DNA of 9,094 bases, from the NCBI GenBank assembly GCA_003694825.1, contig RFJS01000438.1:1-9094 (forward strand), given 5' to 3'. The notes beneath the pieces are model-generated. The model was not told the DNA's origin. It made no database searches and saw only the letters and a list, made by a program, of their open reading frames with translations. The DNA is from Verrucomicrobiota bacterium. GTDB taxonomy: Bacteria; Verrucomicrobiota; Verrucomicrobiia; Opitutales; Opitutaceae. Shown here in pieces: positions 1 to 6,409 of this stretch. The number at the start of each line of letters is the position of its first letter. The first letter of the stretch is position 1. Made by a program: the position numbers and the translations under genes.

Positions 1-106
1 AGGGGCTGCCGAGAGAACGACAGGGCCACCAGACCGGCTTCATCCCGCCTTGCTCCCGGGTTCGGCGGGTGCCCGGCACATGGGCCGAAGAAAGAGGGCT
101 TGCAAC

Positions 107-122
107 ATTCCTCTTTCGGAAT
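107..122 (+). promoter_or_regulatory. Candidate ArsR operator with a possible promoter
   Basis: A short inverted repeat, ATTCC (107-111) and GGAAT (118-122), lies 17 bases before the arsR start. It is flanked by a TTGCAA box at 100-105 and TATACC at 122-127, which are 16 bases apart. A repressor bound here would block that promoter, as expected for ArsR autoregulation. The difficulty is that the -10 box abuts the Shine-Dalgarno-like GGAG at 128-131. Transcription from this promoter would start after the GGAG and give an almost leaderless arsR message. Either the promoter lies further upstream or the GGAG is not used. The repeat is seen; its function is inferred. Confidence 0.3.
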
Positions 123-139
123 ATACCGGAGAACGCACG

Positions 140-526
140 ATGGAACTCATCCGCATCTACCAGTGTTTCTGCGACCGCACGCGCCTGCGGATTCTCAATC
201 TGCTTCAACACGGACCGTTGTGCGTGTGCCATCTGCAGCGCATCCTCGGCGAACCCCAGGTCAAGATCTCGAAACACCTCGCCTATCTGCGCGGGCATCA
301 GCTCGTCGAGAGCGAGCGGTGCGCCAACTGGATGGTCTATCATCTGCCCGAAGAGCCCTCGGAACTGCTGAAGCGGAATCTCGCCTGCCTGCAGGACTCC
401 ATGCGCGAAGAAAGCGTCTTTCAGCGCGACCTCGACCGCCTGAAGGAAGTTCTCGACGAACTGGGCGCGGACTGCCCCGCCTGCGTGCGCGAACATCACC
501 AGCACCAGAACAGCTGCCGGTCGTGA
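140..526 (+). CDS. arsR: ArsR/SmtB-family metalloid-responsive repressor
   Basis: This is a 128-aa winged-helix repressor that would bind the ars promoter and release it on binding As(III)/Sb(III). The CxC motif in LCVCHL (C28, C30) sits where ArsR proteins carry the ELCVCDL arsenic site, at the start of the DNA-binding helices (about residues 28-52). A beta-wing follows at about 55-70. The protein has nine cysteines: C9, C11, C28, C30, C61, C83, and a C-terminal CPAC at 112-115 plus C126 in a His-rich tail. The tail may form a second metalloid site. The start at 140 is chosen because homology begins there and GGAG lies 8 bases upstream; the frame stays open back to 50, but that extension is not ArsR-like. 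The stop overlaps the arsD start as GTGA, implying translational coupling. It is the first gene of the ars operon. Confidence 0.94.
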   Translation: MELIRIYQCFCDRTRLRILNLLQHGPLCVCHLQRILGEPQVKISKHLAYLRGHQLVESERCANWMVYHLPEEPSELLKRNLACLQDSMREESVFQRDLDRLKEVLDELGADCPACVREHHQHQNSCRS

Positions 527-846
527 AAAAGATCCAGGTTTTCGATCCACCCATGTGTTGTCCGACCGGCGTCTGTGGTCCGGATGTCGACCCGACGCTC
601 CCCTGGTTTGCCGGCGTGCTCAGTCAGCTCGCCGAAGCCGGTGTCGACGTCGAACGCTACAATCTCGCCCAGGAGCCGATGGCCTTCGTTCGCAACGCCG
701 CCGTCAAGGCATTGCTCGACCAGCACGGCACCGAAGCCTTGCCGGCAATCCTCATCGACGGTGAAATCGTCTGCCAGGGCGCGTATCCGGACAAGGCGGT
801 CGCCGCCACCTGGATTGCGACGGCCACCCAACCGGCACAAGCATGA
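523..846 (+). CDS. arsD: ArsD arsenite metallochaperone
   Basis: This is a 107-aa cytosolic protein. ArsD hands As(III)/Sb(III) to the ArsA ATPase and also acts as a weak repressor in the proteobacterial systems. The N-terminus contains FDPPMCCPTGVCGP, placing C12, C13 and C18 exactly at the three cysteines known to bind and transfer As(III). The thioredoxin-like body includes the LPAILIDGEIVCQGAYP segment, as in other ArsD proteins. The vicinal Cys pairs found near the C-terminus of the longer (about 120 aa) E. coli plasmid protein are absent. The start is GTG, overlapping the arsR stop by four bases. It places the MKKIQVFDP-type N-terminus correctly. The stop overlaps the arsA ATG (ATGA at 843-846), so arsR, arsD and arsA appear translationally coupled. 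Confidence 0.95.
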   Translation: MKKIQVFDPPMCCPTGVCGPDVDPTLPWFAGVLSQLAEAGVDVERYNLAQEPMAFVRNAAVKALLDQHGTEALPAILIDGEIVCQGAYPDKAVAATWIATATQPAQA

Positions 847-1421
847 GCGCCTCTGTGCTCGACGGGGTCCTGTCCGCCCCGCCCCGCCACCTCTTCTTCA
901 CCGGCAAGGGCGGCGTGGGCAAAACCTCGCTCGCCTCGGCCATCGCCCTCAGTCTGGCGGATTCGGGCCGGCGGGTCCTCCTCGTGAGCACCGATCCCGC
1001 CTCGAATCTCGACGAAGTTTTCGGCTCCCCGCTCCGTGGCGAACCCACGGCGATCCCCGGCATCGCAAGGCTCTCCGCCATGAACATCGACCCCGAAGAA
1101 GCGGCGCGCGCCTATCGGGAAAAAATCCTCTCTCCGCTGCGGGGCCAACTGCCGGAAAGCGCCCTGAGCTCCATCGAAGAACAACTCTCCGGCGCATGCA
1201 CCACCGAGATCGCCGCTTTCGACGAATTTGCCCGCCTCATCGGTGATCCCGCCACGACCAAGGACTTCGATCACATCGTCTTCGATACCGCCCCGACCGG
1301 GCACACTCTCCGGCTGATGCTGCTACCGCGCGCGTGGTCCTCCTTCCTCGACGCCAACACCACCGGCACCTCCTGCCTCGGGCCACTCGCCGGACTGGAC
1401 GCCCGCCGCGGCATCTACTAG
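843..1421 (+). CDS. arsA: ArsA N-terminal fragment (part of A1 half)
   Basis: This is the piece translated before the amber codon, 192 aa. It contains the A1 P-loop GKGGVGKTS (residues 21-29), the STDPASNLDEVF segment after it, the metalloid cysteine C119 in GACTTEIAAFDEF, the ArsA signature DTAPTGHTLR (148-157), and C178 in TSCLGPLAGL. It ends inside the A1 ATPase domain, before the A1/A2 linker, so the fragment lacks the end of A1. It would be produced as written unless the stop is suppressed. Alone it is unlikely to be an active ATPase, because ArsA needs both halves to form its nucleotide and metalloid sites. Confidence 0.6.
   Translation: MSASVLDGVLSAPPRHLFFTGKGGVGKTSLASAIALSLADSGRRVLLVSTDPASNLDEVFGSPLRGEPTAIPGIARLSAMNIDPEEAARAYREKILSPLRGQLPESALSSIEEQLSGACTTEIAAFDEFARLIGDPATTKDFDHIVFDTAPTGHTLRLMLLPRAWSSFLDANTTGTSCLGPLAGLDARRGIY
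1419..1421 (+). other. In-frame TAG inside arsA
   Basis: The codon order is GGC ATC TAC TAG GGC GCG GTC, so the stop replaces codon 193. One base change from CAG, GAG, AAG, TAC or TGG would give it. The window also ends arsC (3316-3318) and merR (complement of 6410-6412) with TAG, so TAG is a normal terminator in this genome. Confidence 0.95.
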
Positions 1422-1463
1422 GGCGCGGTCGACACCCTCGCCGATCCCCGGCGCACATCCATC

Positions 1464-2651
1464 GTGCTCGTCACCCGCGCGGCCGATTCGGCCCTTGCCG
1501 AGGCCTGCCGCACTCGCGACGAACTCGCCGAAGTCGGCATCGCCAACCAGGCCCTCATCATCAACGGCCGCTTCCGTGCCACCATGCCGACGGATCCGAT
1601 CGCCGCGGCCCTCGAGGAGCGGGAATCCCGCGCCCTCGAAAAGCACGCCGACTTCCTCGCCTCCATCGACCACTACACCGTGCCGCTGCGGGCCGAAAAC
1701 ATCGTGGGCGGGGAAGCCCTCCGGCAGCTGCTCACTCCGGCCCCGCCCGACGCGCCCGTGGAAACGGAGCCCTTGCCCGCGCCGCCTCCGTTCCGAGCAC
1801 CGGCAGACATCATCAAAGACGTGGCCGCGGCCGGCCGCGGCGTCATCCTCACCATGGGCAAGGGCGGCGTGGGCAAGACCACCGTCGCCGCCGGCATCGC
1901 CGTTGCCCTTGCCCGGGCCGGGCACAAGGTGCACCTCACCACGACCGATCCGGCGGCCCACCTCGCCGCCACACTTGCCGACGGCATCGACGGCCTCACC
2001 GTCGACCGCATCGATCCGGCCGCCGAGACCGCCGCCTACACCGAAGAGGTCCTGGCCACCCGGGGCGCCAATCTCGACGCCGAGGCGCGAGCGCTCCTCG
2101 AGGAAGACCTTCGCTCCCCCTGCACCGAAGAGATCGCCGTCTTTCGGGCCTTTGCCCGATCCGTCGACCGCGGGCGCGAACAGTTCGTCGTCCTCGACAC
2201 CGCCCCCACCGGGCACACCCTTCTCCTTCTCGACGCCACCCAGGCCTACCACCGCGAGCTCAACCGCCAGGCTCGCGAAACGATTCCGGAGGCTGTCCGC
2301 GAGCTGCTGCCCCGCCTGCGCGATCCGGGCTTTTGCAAGGTCTTCATCGTCACCCTGCCCGAGACCACTCCGGTTCACGAAGCCGCCGCCCTCCAGGAGG
2401 ATCTCCGCCGCGCCGGCATCACGCCCGCCGCGTGGATCATCAACCAGAGCCTCGCCCTCACGGAGACCCGCGATCCCCTGCTGCGCCGACGGGCCCGCAG
2501 CGAACACCGCTTCTTTCACGAAGTCGCCTCCCTTCACCCCACGGTGACCGCGACGCCGTGGGCGGTTCACCCGCCGATCGGAGCCGAAGCTCTTCTCGCC
2601 CTTTTCTCCGAAAACCAATCTTCAGAGAGCCATGCCAAAGTTCATCTATGA
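1464..2651 (+). CDS. arsA: ArsA C-terminal part (end of A1 plus complete A2 half)
   Basis: This is the first in-frame start-type codon after the amber stop, a GTG that is probably an internal valine (SIVLVTR) of the original protein. If reinitiated there the product would be 395 aa. In full-length numbering it carries the A1 remainder and linker (208 to about 325), the A2 P-loop GKGGVGKTT (339-347), TTDPAAHL, the metalloid cysteine C427 in SPCTEEIAVF, and the second DTAPTGHT signature (452-459). It ends with the typical ArsA segment FCKVFIVTLPETTPVHEA and WIINQSL. A complete A2 half could in principle work as a half-size ATPase. No Shine-Dalgarno is visible before the GTG, so independent translation is doubtful. 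Confidence 0.5.
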   Translation: MLVTRAADSALAEACRTRDELAEVGIANQALIINGRFRATMPTDPIAAALEERESRALEKHADFLASIDHYTVPLRAENIVGGEALRQLLTPAPPDAPVETEPLPAPPPFRAPADIIKDVAAAGRGVILTMGKGGVGKTTVAAGIAVALARAGHKVHLTTTDPAAHLAATLADGIDGLTVDRIDPAAETAAYTEEVLATRGANLDAEARALLEEDLRSPCTEEIAVFRAFARSVDRGREQFVVLDTAPTGHTLLLLDATQAYHRELNRQARETIPEAVRELLPRLRDPGFCKVFIVTLPETTPVHEAAALQEDLRRAGITPAAWIINQSLALTETRDPLLRRRARSEHRFFHEVASLHPTVTATPWAVHPPIGAEALLALFSENQSSESHAKVHL

Positions 2652-2847
2652 GACGATCCCGGCGACCGAGAACGAAAAGCCGGAATACTTCGAAATCGAG
2701 CAGCCCGAAGGGGCGGCACCGCTGACCCGACATCCCGTCTCCGGTCAGCCGGTACGCCGTGTCGTCATCGCCGGAGCCGGCGAGCTGAAAGTCCAGCCGG
2801 CGGACGAGGGCGGATGTGGCTGCGGCCCGTCCGGCTGCTGCGGGTAA
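2632..2847 (+). CDS. Small FmdB-like protein with a cysteine-rich tail, ars-operon associated
   Basis: This is a 71-aa protein of unknown function. The N-terminal about 50 residues (MPKFIYETIPA, then APLTRHPVSGQPVRRVV) resemble small FmdB/zinc-ribbon-like proteins. The CxxC pairs of that family are missing from the body, so no zinc ribbon can form there. The only cysteines are in the tail: C62, C64, C69 and C70, spaced by Gly, Pro and Ser (GGCGCGPSGCC). A flexible CxC plus CC tail suits soft-metal or As(III) binding, which would make it a candidate metalloid carrier or sink beside ArsD. That role is inferred from tail and context. The ATG lies inside the last codons of arsA (20-base overlap), after a weak AGAGAG, and arsC follows 27 bases later, so it is cotranscribed. 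The family assignment rests on remembered similarity. Confidence 0.8.
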   Translation: MPKFIYETIPATENEKPEYFEIEQPEGAAPLTRHPVSGQPVRRVVIAGAGELKVQPADEGGCGCGPSGCCG

Positions 2848-2874
2848 CCTCTGCTCCACACCCCCATCCCGATC

Positions 2875-3318
2875 ATGTCCAAAGCGAAACCCGCCGTCCT
2901 CATTCTCTGCACCGGCAACTCCTGCCGCAGCCACATGGCCGAAGGCATCCTGAAAGCGGCCGCCGGCGACCTCGTCGACGTCTACAGCGCCGGCTCGAAG
3001 CCCGCCGGATACGTCCATCCGAAAGCGATCCAGGTCATGGCCGAGATCGGCATCGATATCTCCGGCCACACCTCCAAGCACATGGACACCTTTCTCGACC
3101 GGGACATCACCACCGTGATCACGGTCTGTGGCAACGCCGACCAGGCCTGCCCGACCTTCCCGGGCCAGGTGAACCGCCACCATTGGGGCTTCGACGACCC
3201 CGCCCACGCGACGGGAAGCGAAGAGGAGATCCTCGCCGAATTCCGCCGCGTGCGCGATCAGATCAAGCTCGTCTTCGAAGCCTATGCCGCCGGTCTCCGG
3301 GAAGGCCGCAACCTCTAG
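2875..3318 (+). CDS. arsC: Thioredoxin-coupled arsenate reductase (LMW-PTP fold)
   Basis: This 147-aa cytosolic enzyme reduces As(V) to As(III), the form recognised by ArsR, ArsD and ArsA. The N-terminus carries the phosphatase-like loop C12-TGNSC-R18, followed by SHMAEG. Two further cysteines at C85 and C92 ([14 protein letters not shown]) have the same 7-residue spacing as Cys82 and Cys89 of Staphylococcus aureus ArsC. The Cys12/Cys85/Cys92 relay fits the thioredoxin-dependent class. [13 protein letters not shown] near residue 105 is the general-acid Asp loop of this fold. Length is normal. It is the last gene of the ars operon, 27 bases after the Cys-tailed protein and with no visible Shine-Dalgarno. 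It ends in TAG just before a hairpin facing the convergent dehydrogenase gene. Confidence 0.96.
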   Translation: MSKAKPAVLILCTGNSCRSHMAEGILKAAAGDLVDVYSAGSKPAGYVHPKAIQVMAEIGIDISGHTSKHMDTFLDRDITTVITVCGNADQACPTFPGQVNRHHWGFDDPAHATGSEEEILAEFRRVRDQIKLVFEAYAAGLREGRNL

Positions 3319-3343
3319 CCGGTCCGCATCCGAACCGCCGCCA

Positions 3344-3371
3344 CGTCCGCGGGCCGCGCGACCCGCGGGCG
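3344..3371. terminator. GC-rich hairpin between convergent arsC and dehydrogenase genes
   Basis: CCGCGGG (3347-3353) pairs with CCCGCGG (3362-3368) around an 8-base loop. It extends outward by three more pairs including one G-T, for about 10 bp. It sits in the 61-base gap between two convergent stop codons, where a bidirectional terminator is expected. There is no run of T on either side, so it is not a classical intrinsic terminator and may only pause transcription or stabilise 3' ends. Confidence 0.45.
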
Positions 3372-3379
3372 GCTATCTG

Positions 3380-4441
3380 TCAAGCCTCTGCCGATAGCGC
3401 TTCGATCACGCTATCGGTAAATGCCGCGGTGCTGCATTCACCGCCGAGATCGGGGGTGCGCACGCCCCGCGCGAGCACGCTTTCCACGGCGCGCGTGATC
3501 GCCGCGGCCGCTTTTGCCTCACCCAGCCATTCGAGCATCATGCCGGCGGCAAGGATGGCCCCGGCCGGATTCGCGATTCCCTGACCGGCAATGTCCGGCG
3601 CGGACCCGTGCACCGGCTCGAAGAGCGAAGGCGCCTCCCGCTCCGGATTCAGGTTCGCCGACGGGTTCAAGCCGAGACTCCCGGTGATCGCGCCGGAGAG
3701 ATCCGTAAGGATGTCACCGAAAAGGTTCGAGCCGACCACGACATCGAAGAATGCCGGCCGCCGCACGAAATTCATCGAGATCGCGTCGATGTGCTGCTTG
3801 TCGACCTCGACATCGGCAAACTCCGGCTTCAGCGTTTCGAGCACATCGTCCCACAATGTGTATCCGTAGCGCTGGGCGTTGGACTTCGTCACCATCGTCA
3901 GTCTTCGGCGCCGCTTTTTCGCCAGCTCAAAGCCGAAGCGCAGCGCACGCTCGATTCCCCGGCGGGTGTGCAAGGCGGTTTGCACGGCAAACTCGTCCGA
4001 AAATCCACGGCGAAACCGCCCCCCGTTGTCGACGTATTCACCTTCCGAATTCTCCCGGACGACGATCATGTCGATCGGCTCGGTCGTCCGCAGCGGCGTC
4101 GGCACCCCGGCGAATGTCCGCGCCGGCCGGACACAGGCCCATTGGTCGAAGGCCTGCCGCATGGTGATGAGGGGCTTGAGCGTCACATTGTCCGGGAGCT
4201 TCTCCGGCCAGCCGAGTGCGCCGAGGAATATCGCATCGAACGGGCGCAGTTGCTCGAGAAAATCCGGCGGCGCCACCTCCCCGTGCGCTTCGTAGTAGCG
4301 GATCCCCCAGTCGAAGCGGGTGAAATCGAGCGCGAAATCACCGTGCTTCTCCGCGACGGCCCGCAGGACATCCGCAGCGGCATCGGTCACGTCGACCCCG
4401 ATGCCGTCCCCCGGATAGAGAGCGATTTTGTAGGTATTCAT
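3380..4441 (-). CDS. Tartrate dehydrogenase / D-malate dehydrogenase family enzyme
   Basis: This is a 353-aa NAD-dependent beta-decarboxylating dehydrogenase of the isocitrate/isopropylmalate family, closest in pattern to E. coli DmlA and tartrate dehydrogenase. These oxidise D-malate to pyruvate and CO2, or act on tartrate. Visible features are GDGIG (11-15), GALGWPE and PDNVTLKP (76-90), substrate-type arginines R95, R105 and R129 (VVRENSEGEY), K186 in TKSNAQRYGYTLW, metal-type aspartates D219 (KQHIDA), D243 and D247 (GDILTDLSG), and EPVHGSAPDIAGQ near 275. SANLNPER is shared with DmlA. Length is normal (DmlA 361). It follows the symporter gene after a 24-base gap, so the two probably form an uptake-plus-oxidation operon. 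3-Isopropylmalate dehydrogenase is less likely: no leucine genes are nearby and the motifs favour DmlA. The exact substrate is not readable from sequence. Confidence 0.9.
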   Translation of the reverse strand: MNTYKIALYPGDGIGVDVTDAAADVLRAVAEKHGDFALDFTRFDWGIRYYEAHGEVAPPDFLEQLRPFDAIFLGALGWPEKLPDNVTLKPLITMRQAFDQWACVRPARTFAGVPTPLRTTEPIDMIVVRENSEGEYVDNGGRFRRGFSDEFAVQTALHTRRGIERALRFGFELAKKRRRRLTMVTKSNAQRYGYTLWDDVLETLKPEFADVEVDKQHIDAISMNFVRRPAFFDVVVGSNLFGDILTDLSGAITGSLGLNPSANLNPEREAPSLFEPVHGSAPDIAGQGIANPAGAILAAGMMLEWLGEAKAAAAITRAVESVLARGVRTPDLGGECSTAAFTDSVIEALSAEA

Positions 4442-4456
4442 AAAAATGCTTCACGA

Positions 4457-4480
4457 CCGCCGGCATCATGCCTCCGGCGG
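4457..4480 (-). repeat. Inverted repeat at the symporter/dehydrogenase junction
   Basis: CCGCCGG (4457-4463) and CCGGCGG (4474-4480) form a 7-bp stem over a 10-base loop, covering the symporter stop codon. On the minus strand it is followed 10 bases later by five T just before the dehydrogenase ATG. It could be an intercistronic stability hairpin or partial terminator tuning the second gene. The pairing is seen; a role is speculative. Confidence 0.35.
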
Positions 4481-6244
4481 GGAGGCCTGGCGCTGGCGCC
4501 GAAGCGTCCGGCGCGCCGCCATGCGCAGCGCGACACCGATGACAACGAGCACGCCCCCGCAGAAGAGAAACGCGAGCCGGCCCGCGACGTTGTTCGGTAT
4601 CAGCGCGAAGGCGCTGAGAAACAACCCGTAGGCGAGCGAGAACTTCCCGAGCAGCCGGCTCTGATTCACGTCGGTCTCCCGCACTTCGGCCTCATCCGCC
4701 ACCACCGGCGTGCGCATGTTTCTGAACATCCGCTCGACGGCCGCGCGGCGCTCAGCCGGAGGCTCCCTGTAGAAAAAGCGGGTGCCGAGAAACCACAGTG
4801 ACGGGATCAGCGTATTGATGAACACCGCGACGATGAAGAGATAGTCGTTGGACTCGCGCACCGACAGGGGCGGATCCAGATCCAACACGACGTTGAGCCA
4901 GTCCGCGTCGAAGCGCAGCTTGATGAGCAGCGACAGGCAAAAGCCCACCACCACCGTCGACCAGCCCGACCAATCCGGCGTGCGCTTGACGACCGCGCCC
5001 CAGAACATGGGTACATTGAGGGGAATGCCGATGAGCGCGACGAATTGCAGCAGCACATCGAAAAGGCCCATGGTCTTGAACTTCACCTGCCACAGGGCGG
5101 CCAGCATAATGAAAACCCCGAGAAAGACCGTGACGATCTTGCCCGCGATGAGCAGCTCGGTGTCACCGGCGTTTTTGCGAATGAGCGGCTGGTAGAAATT
5201 GCGGATGAGAATGCCGGCGTTGCGGTTCAGTCCGCTGTCCATCGAGGACATCGTGGCCGCGAAGATTGCCGCCACGAGCACCCCGACCATGCCCACCGGC
5301 AGCAGGTCCATGCCCATGACGACGTAGGCCGCTTCGCTGGTGCGGTTGCCCAGTTGCGGAAATTCGGCGGCGAGATCGGGGTGCCGCACCGCCGCCACCA
5401 TCGGCGGTATGAACCAGATGATCGGCCCCACGAGAAAGAGCATCGCGGCGAGCAGCGCCCCCTTGCGCGCATTGGCCGTATCCCGGGCCGTGAGATAGCG
5501 GTAGGAGTCGATGAGGTTGTTGGTCGTGAGCAGCTTTTGCACCAGGACGGCACAGATCCAGAAAGCCACGATCGTGCTGTAGTGGATGTCGTTGCCGAGA
5601 AGACTGTCGGCCGGAAATTGCGCCATCAGCGCCGACGGGCCGCCGATTTCCACCAGCGCGAATGCCGCCAGCACGATCGAGATCGGCAGCAGCACCAGGA
5701 CCTGCATAAAGTCGCTCGCCACCACCGCCCAGGTGCCGCCCAGCAGCGAGATCAACAGCACCACCCCGCCCGTGAAGAGGATCGTCAGCTCCAGCGAAAT
5801 GCCAAAAACCGCCGAACAGAAGATGGACAGGCCCGCCAGCCAGATGCCGCCCTGCATGACGTTTGTCGGCACATACGCCCAGGTGAAAAACTGCTCGCTC
5901 ACCGGTCCGAAACGGTCCCGCATCGCTTCGATCGGCGTGATGATCCGAAGCTGTCGAAAGCGCGCGGCAAACCACCAGTAGTTCGCCAGGTAGCCCAATA
6001 CATTTCCCAGGAAGATCACCAGCACGAGCGGCCCGTTTTCATAGGCACTGCTCGCCGCCCCCGTGAACGTCCACGCGCTGAAGGTGGTCATGAAGGCCGA
6101 GCTTCCCGTCATCCACCAGAACATCCGCCCTCCGCCCCGAAAGTAATCGCTGACGCTCTTCACGAAGCTCCGAAACCCGAACCCGATCAACACCATGAAG
6201 GCGAAATACAGCGCGACGGCGGCGTGATCGTAGAGCGTGAGCAT
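4466..6244 (-). CDS. Sodium/solute symporter (SSS family), likely carboxylate transporter
   Basis: This is a 592-aa polytopic inner-membrane protein of the solute:sodium symporter family. The N-terminal region VSDYFRGGGRMFWWMTGSSAFMT and FSAWTFTGAASSAYENG (31-71) is the typical SSS first-helix hairpin. VAAIFAATMSSMDSGLN (324-340) is the TM8 segment, with S333 and S334 where Na+-site serines lie in vSGLT-type proteins. About 12-13 hydrophobic helices run to about residue 490. A charged cytoplasmic stretch (493-530) follows, then two more hydrophobic segments (532-550 and 555-575), ending RRTLRRQRQASPPEA. Substrate is not readable from sequence; the dehydrogenase encoded 24 bases downstream points to a hydroxy-dicarboxylate such as tartrate or D-malate. 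The start at 6244 gives a normal SSS N-terminus. It lies 165 bases downstream of merR on the same strand with an AT-rich promoter candidate in between. Confidence 0.92.
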   Translation of the reverse strand: MLTLYDHAAVALYFAFMVLIGFGFRSFVKSVSDYFRGGGRMFWWMTGSSAFMTTFSAWTFTGAASSAYENGPLVLVIFLGNVLGYLANYWWFAARFRQLRIITPIEAMRDRFGPVSEQFFTWAYVPTNVMQGGIWLAGLSIFCSAVFGISLELTILFTGGVVLLISLLGGTWAVVASDFMQVLVLLPISIVLAAFALVEIGGPSALMAQFPADSLLGNDIHYSTIVAFWICAVLVQKLLTTNNLIDSYRYLTARDTANARKGALLAAMLFLVGPIIWFIPPMVAAVRHPDLAAEFPQLGNRTSEAAYVVMGMDLLPVGMVGVLVAAIFAATMSSMDSGLNRNAGILIRNFYQPLIRKNAGDTELLIAGKIVTVFLGVFIMLAALWQVKFKTMGLFDVLLQFVALIGIPLNVPMFWGAVVKRTPDWSGWSTVVVGFCLSLLIKLRFDADWLNVVLDLDPPLSVRESNDYLFIVAVFINTLIPSLWFLGTRFFYREPPAERRAAVERMFRNMRTPVVADEAEVRETDVNQSRLLGKFSLAYGLFLSAFALIPNNVAGRLAFLFCGGVLVVIGVALRMAARRTLRRQRQASPPEA

Positions 6245-6345
6245 GAGCGGGGAGCGGGTGGAGCCGAGAGCGGGTAACGGGGCGGGATGCGCGCAACGGG
6301 AGCGGCCGGACCGGCCAACCGGGACAGCGACGCGACGCCCGAGCG

Positions 6346-6385
6346 TTGTAATAACTATTATCCGCGGGTCGAGCGATCCCGTCCC
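6346..6385 (-). promoter_or_regulatory. Candidate promoter/operator of the symporter operon
   Basis: The only AT-rich stretch in the 165-base merR-symporter gap is at 6346-6361. On the minus strand it gives GATAAT (complement of 6357-6362), a 5/6 match to a -10 box. A weak GGGACG (complement of 6380-6385) lies 17 bases upstream. Overlapping it is the dyad TAATA/TATTA (6349-6353 and 6356-6360), where a repressor or activator could bind just downstream of the -10. It predicts a leader of about 100 bases before the symporter ATG. The boxes are seen; function is inferred. Confidence 0.33.
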
Positions 6386-6409
6386 ACACCGAACCGACCC
6401 CGCCCCCCC

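Larger units (their letters stand above)
843..2651 (+). pseudogene. arsA: ArsA arsenite-transporting ATPase gene interrupted by an in-frame amber codon
   Basis: The frame encodes a tandem-duplicated ArsA ATPase that would power As(III)/Sb(III) efflux through a membrane permease. If the stop at codon 193 were read through, the product would be 602 aa, close to the 583 aa of E. coli ArsA. The reading frame is unchanged across the stop, and conserved residues continue on both sides (DARRGIY, stop, GAVDTLADP). This is a single-codon nonsense change, not a frameshift or deletion. All three metalloid-site cysteines are kept: C119, C178 and C427 match Cys113, Cys172 and Cys422 of the E. coli protein. 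Absence of any other damage suggests a recent mutation, a sequencing error, or tolerated suppression/reinitiation. The gene overlaps arsD by four bases and the next gene by twenty. The family call is very secure; whether the gene works is open. Confidence 0.9.

Noticed and set aside
44..69. CCCGCC/GGCGGG stem upstream of arsR as a terminator of an upstream gene
   Set aside because: It has a 14-base loop and no T-run; such GC repeats are common by chance in this DNA.
50..139. N-terminal extension of ArsR
   Set aside because: The frame is open, but the added 30 residues are not ArsR-like, and the ATG at 140 has a GGAG at good distance and begins the conserved region.
1419..1421. Genome-wide recoding of TAG as a sense codon
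   Set aside because: arsC (3316-3318) and merR (complement of 6410-6412) both end at TAG exactly where the protein families end, so TAG is an ordinary stop here.
903..1880. Repeated P-loop DNA in arsA as a mobile or recombination repeat
   Set aside because: The similarity reflects the ancient A1/A2 internal duplication of ArsA and is confined to conserved codons.
1323..2618. Long minus-strand open frame (431 codons) opposite arsA
   Set aside because: It is low-complexity Gly/Glu/Arg-rich translation antisense to a well-conserved gene, as expected from GC-rich codon bias; no domain recognised.
3608..4801. Plus-strand open frame (397 codons) opposite the dehydrogenase gene
   Set aside because: It is an antisense shadow of a conserved dehydrogenase and the symporter 3' end; Arg-rich with no family resemblance.
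5045..6277. Long plus-strand open frame (410 codons) opposite the symporter gene
   Set aside because: Composition is His/Arg/Glu-rich with no recognisable motif, while the minus strand encodes a clear SSS transporter.
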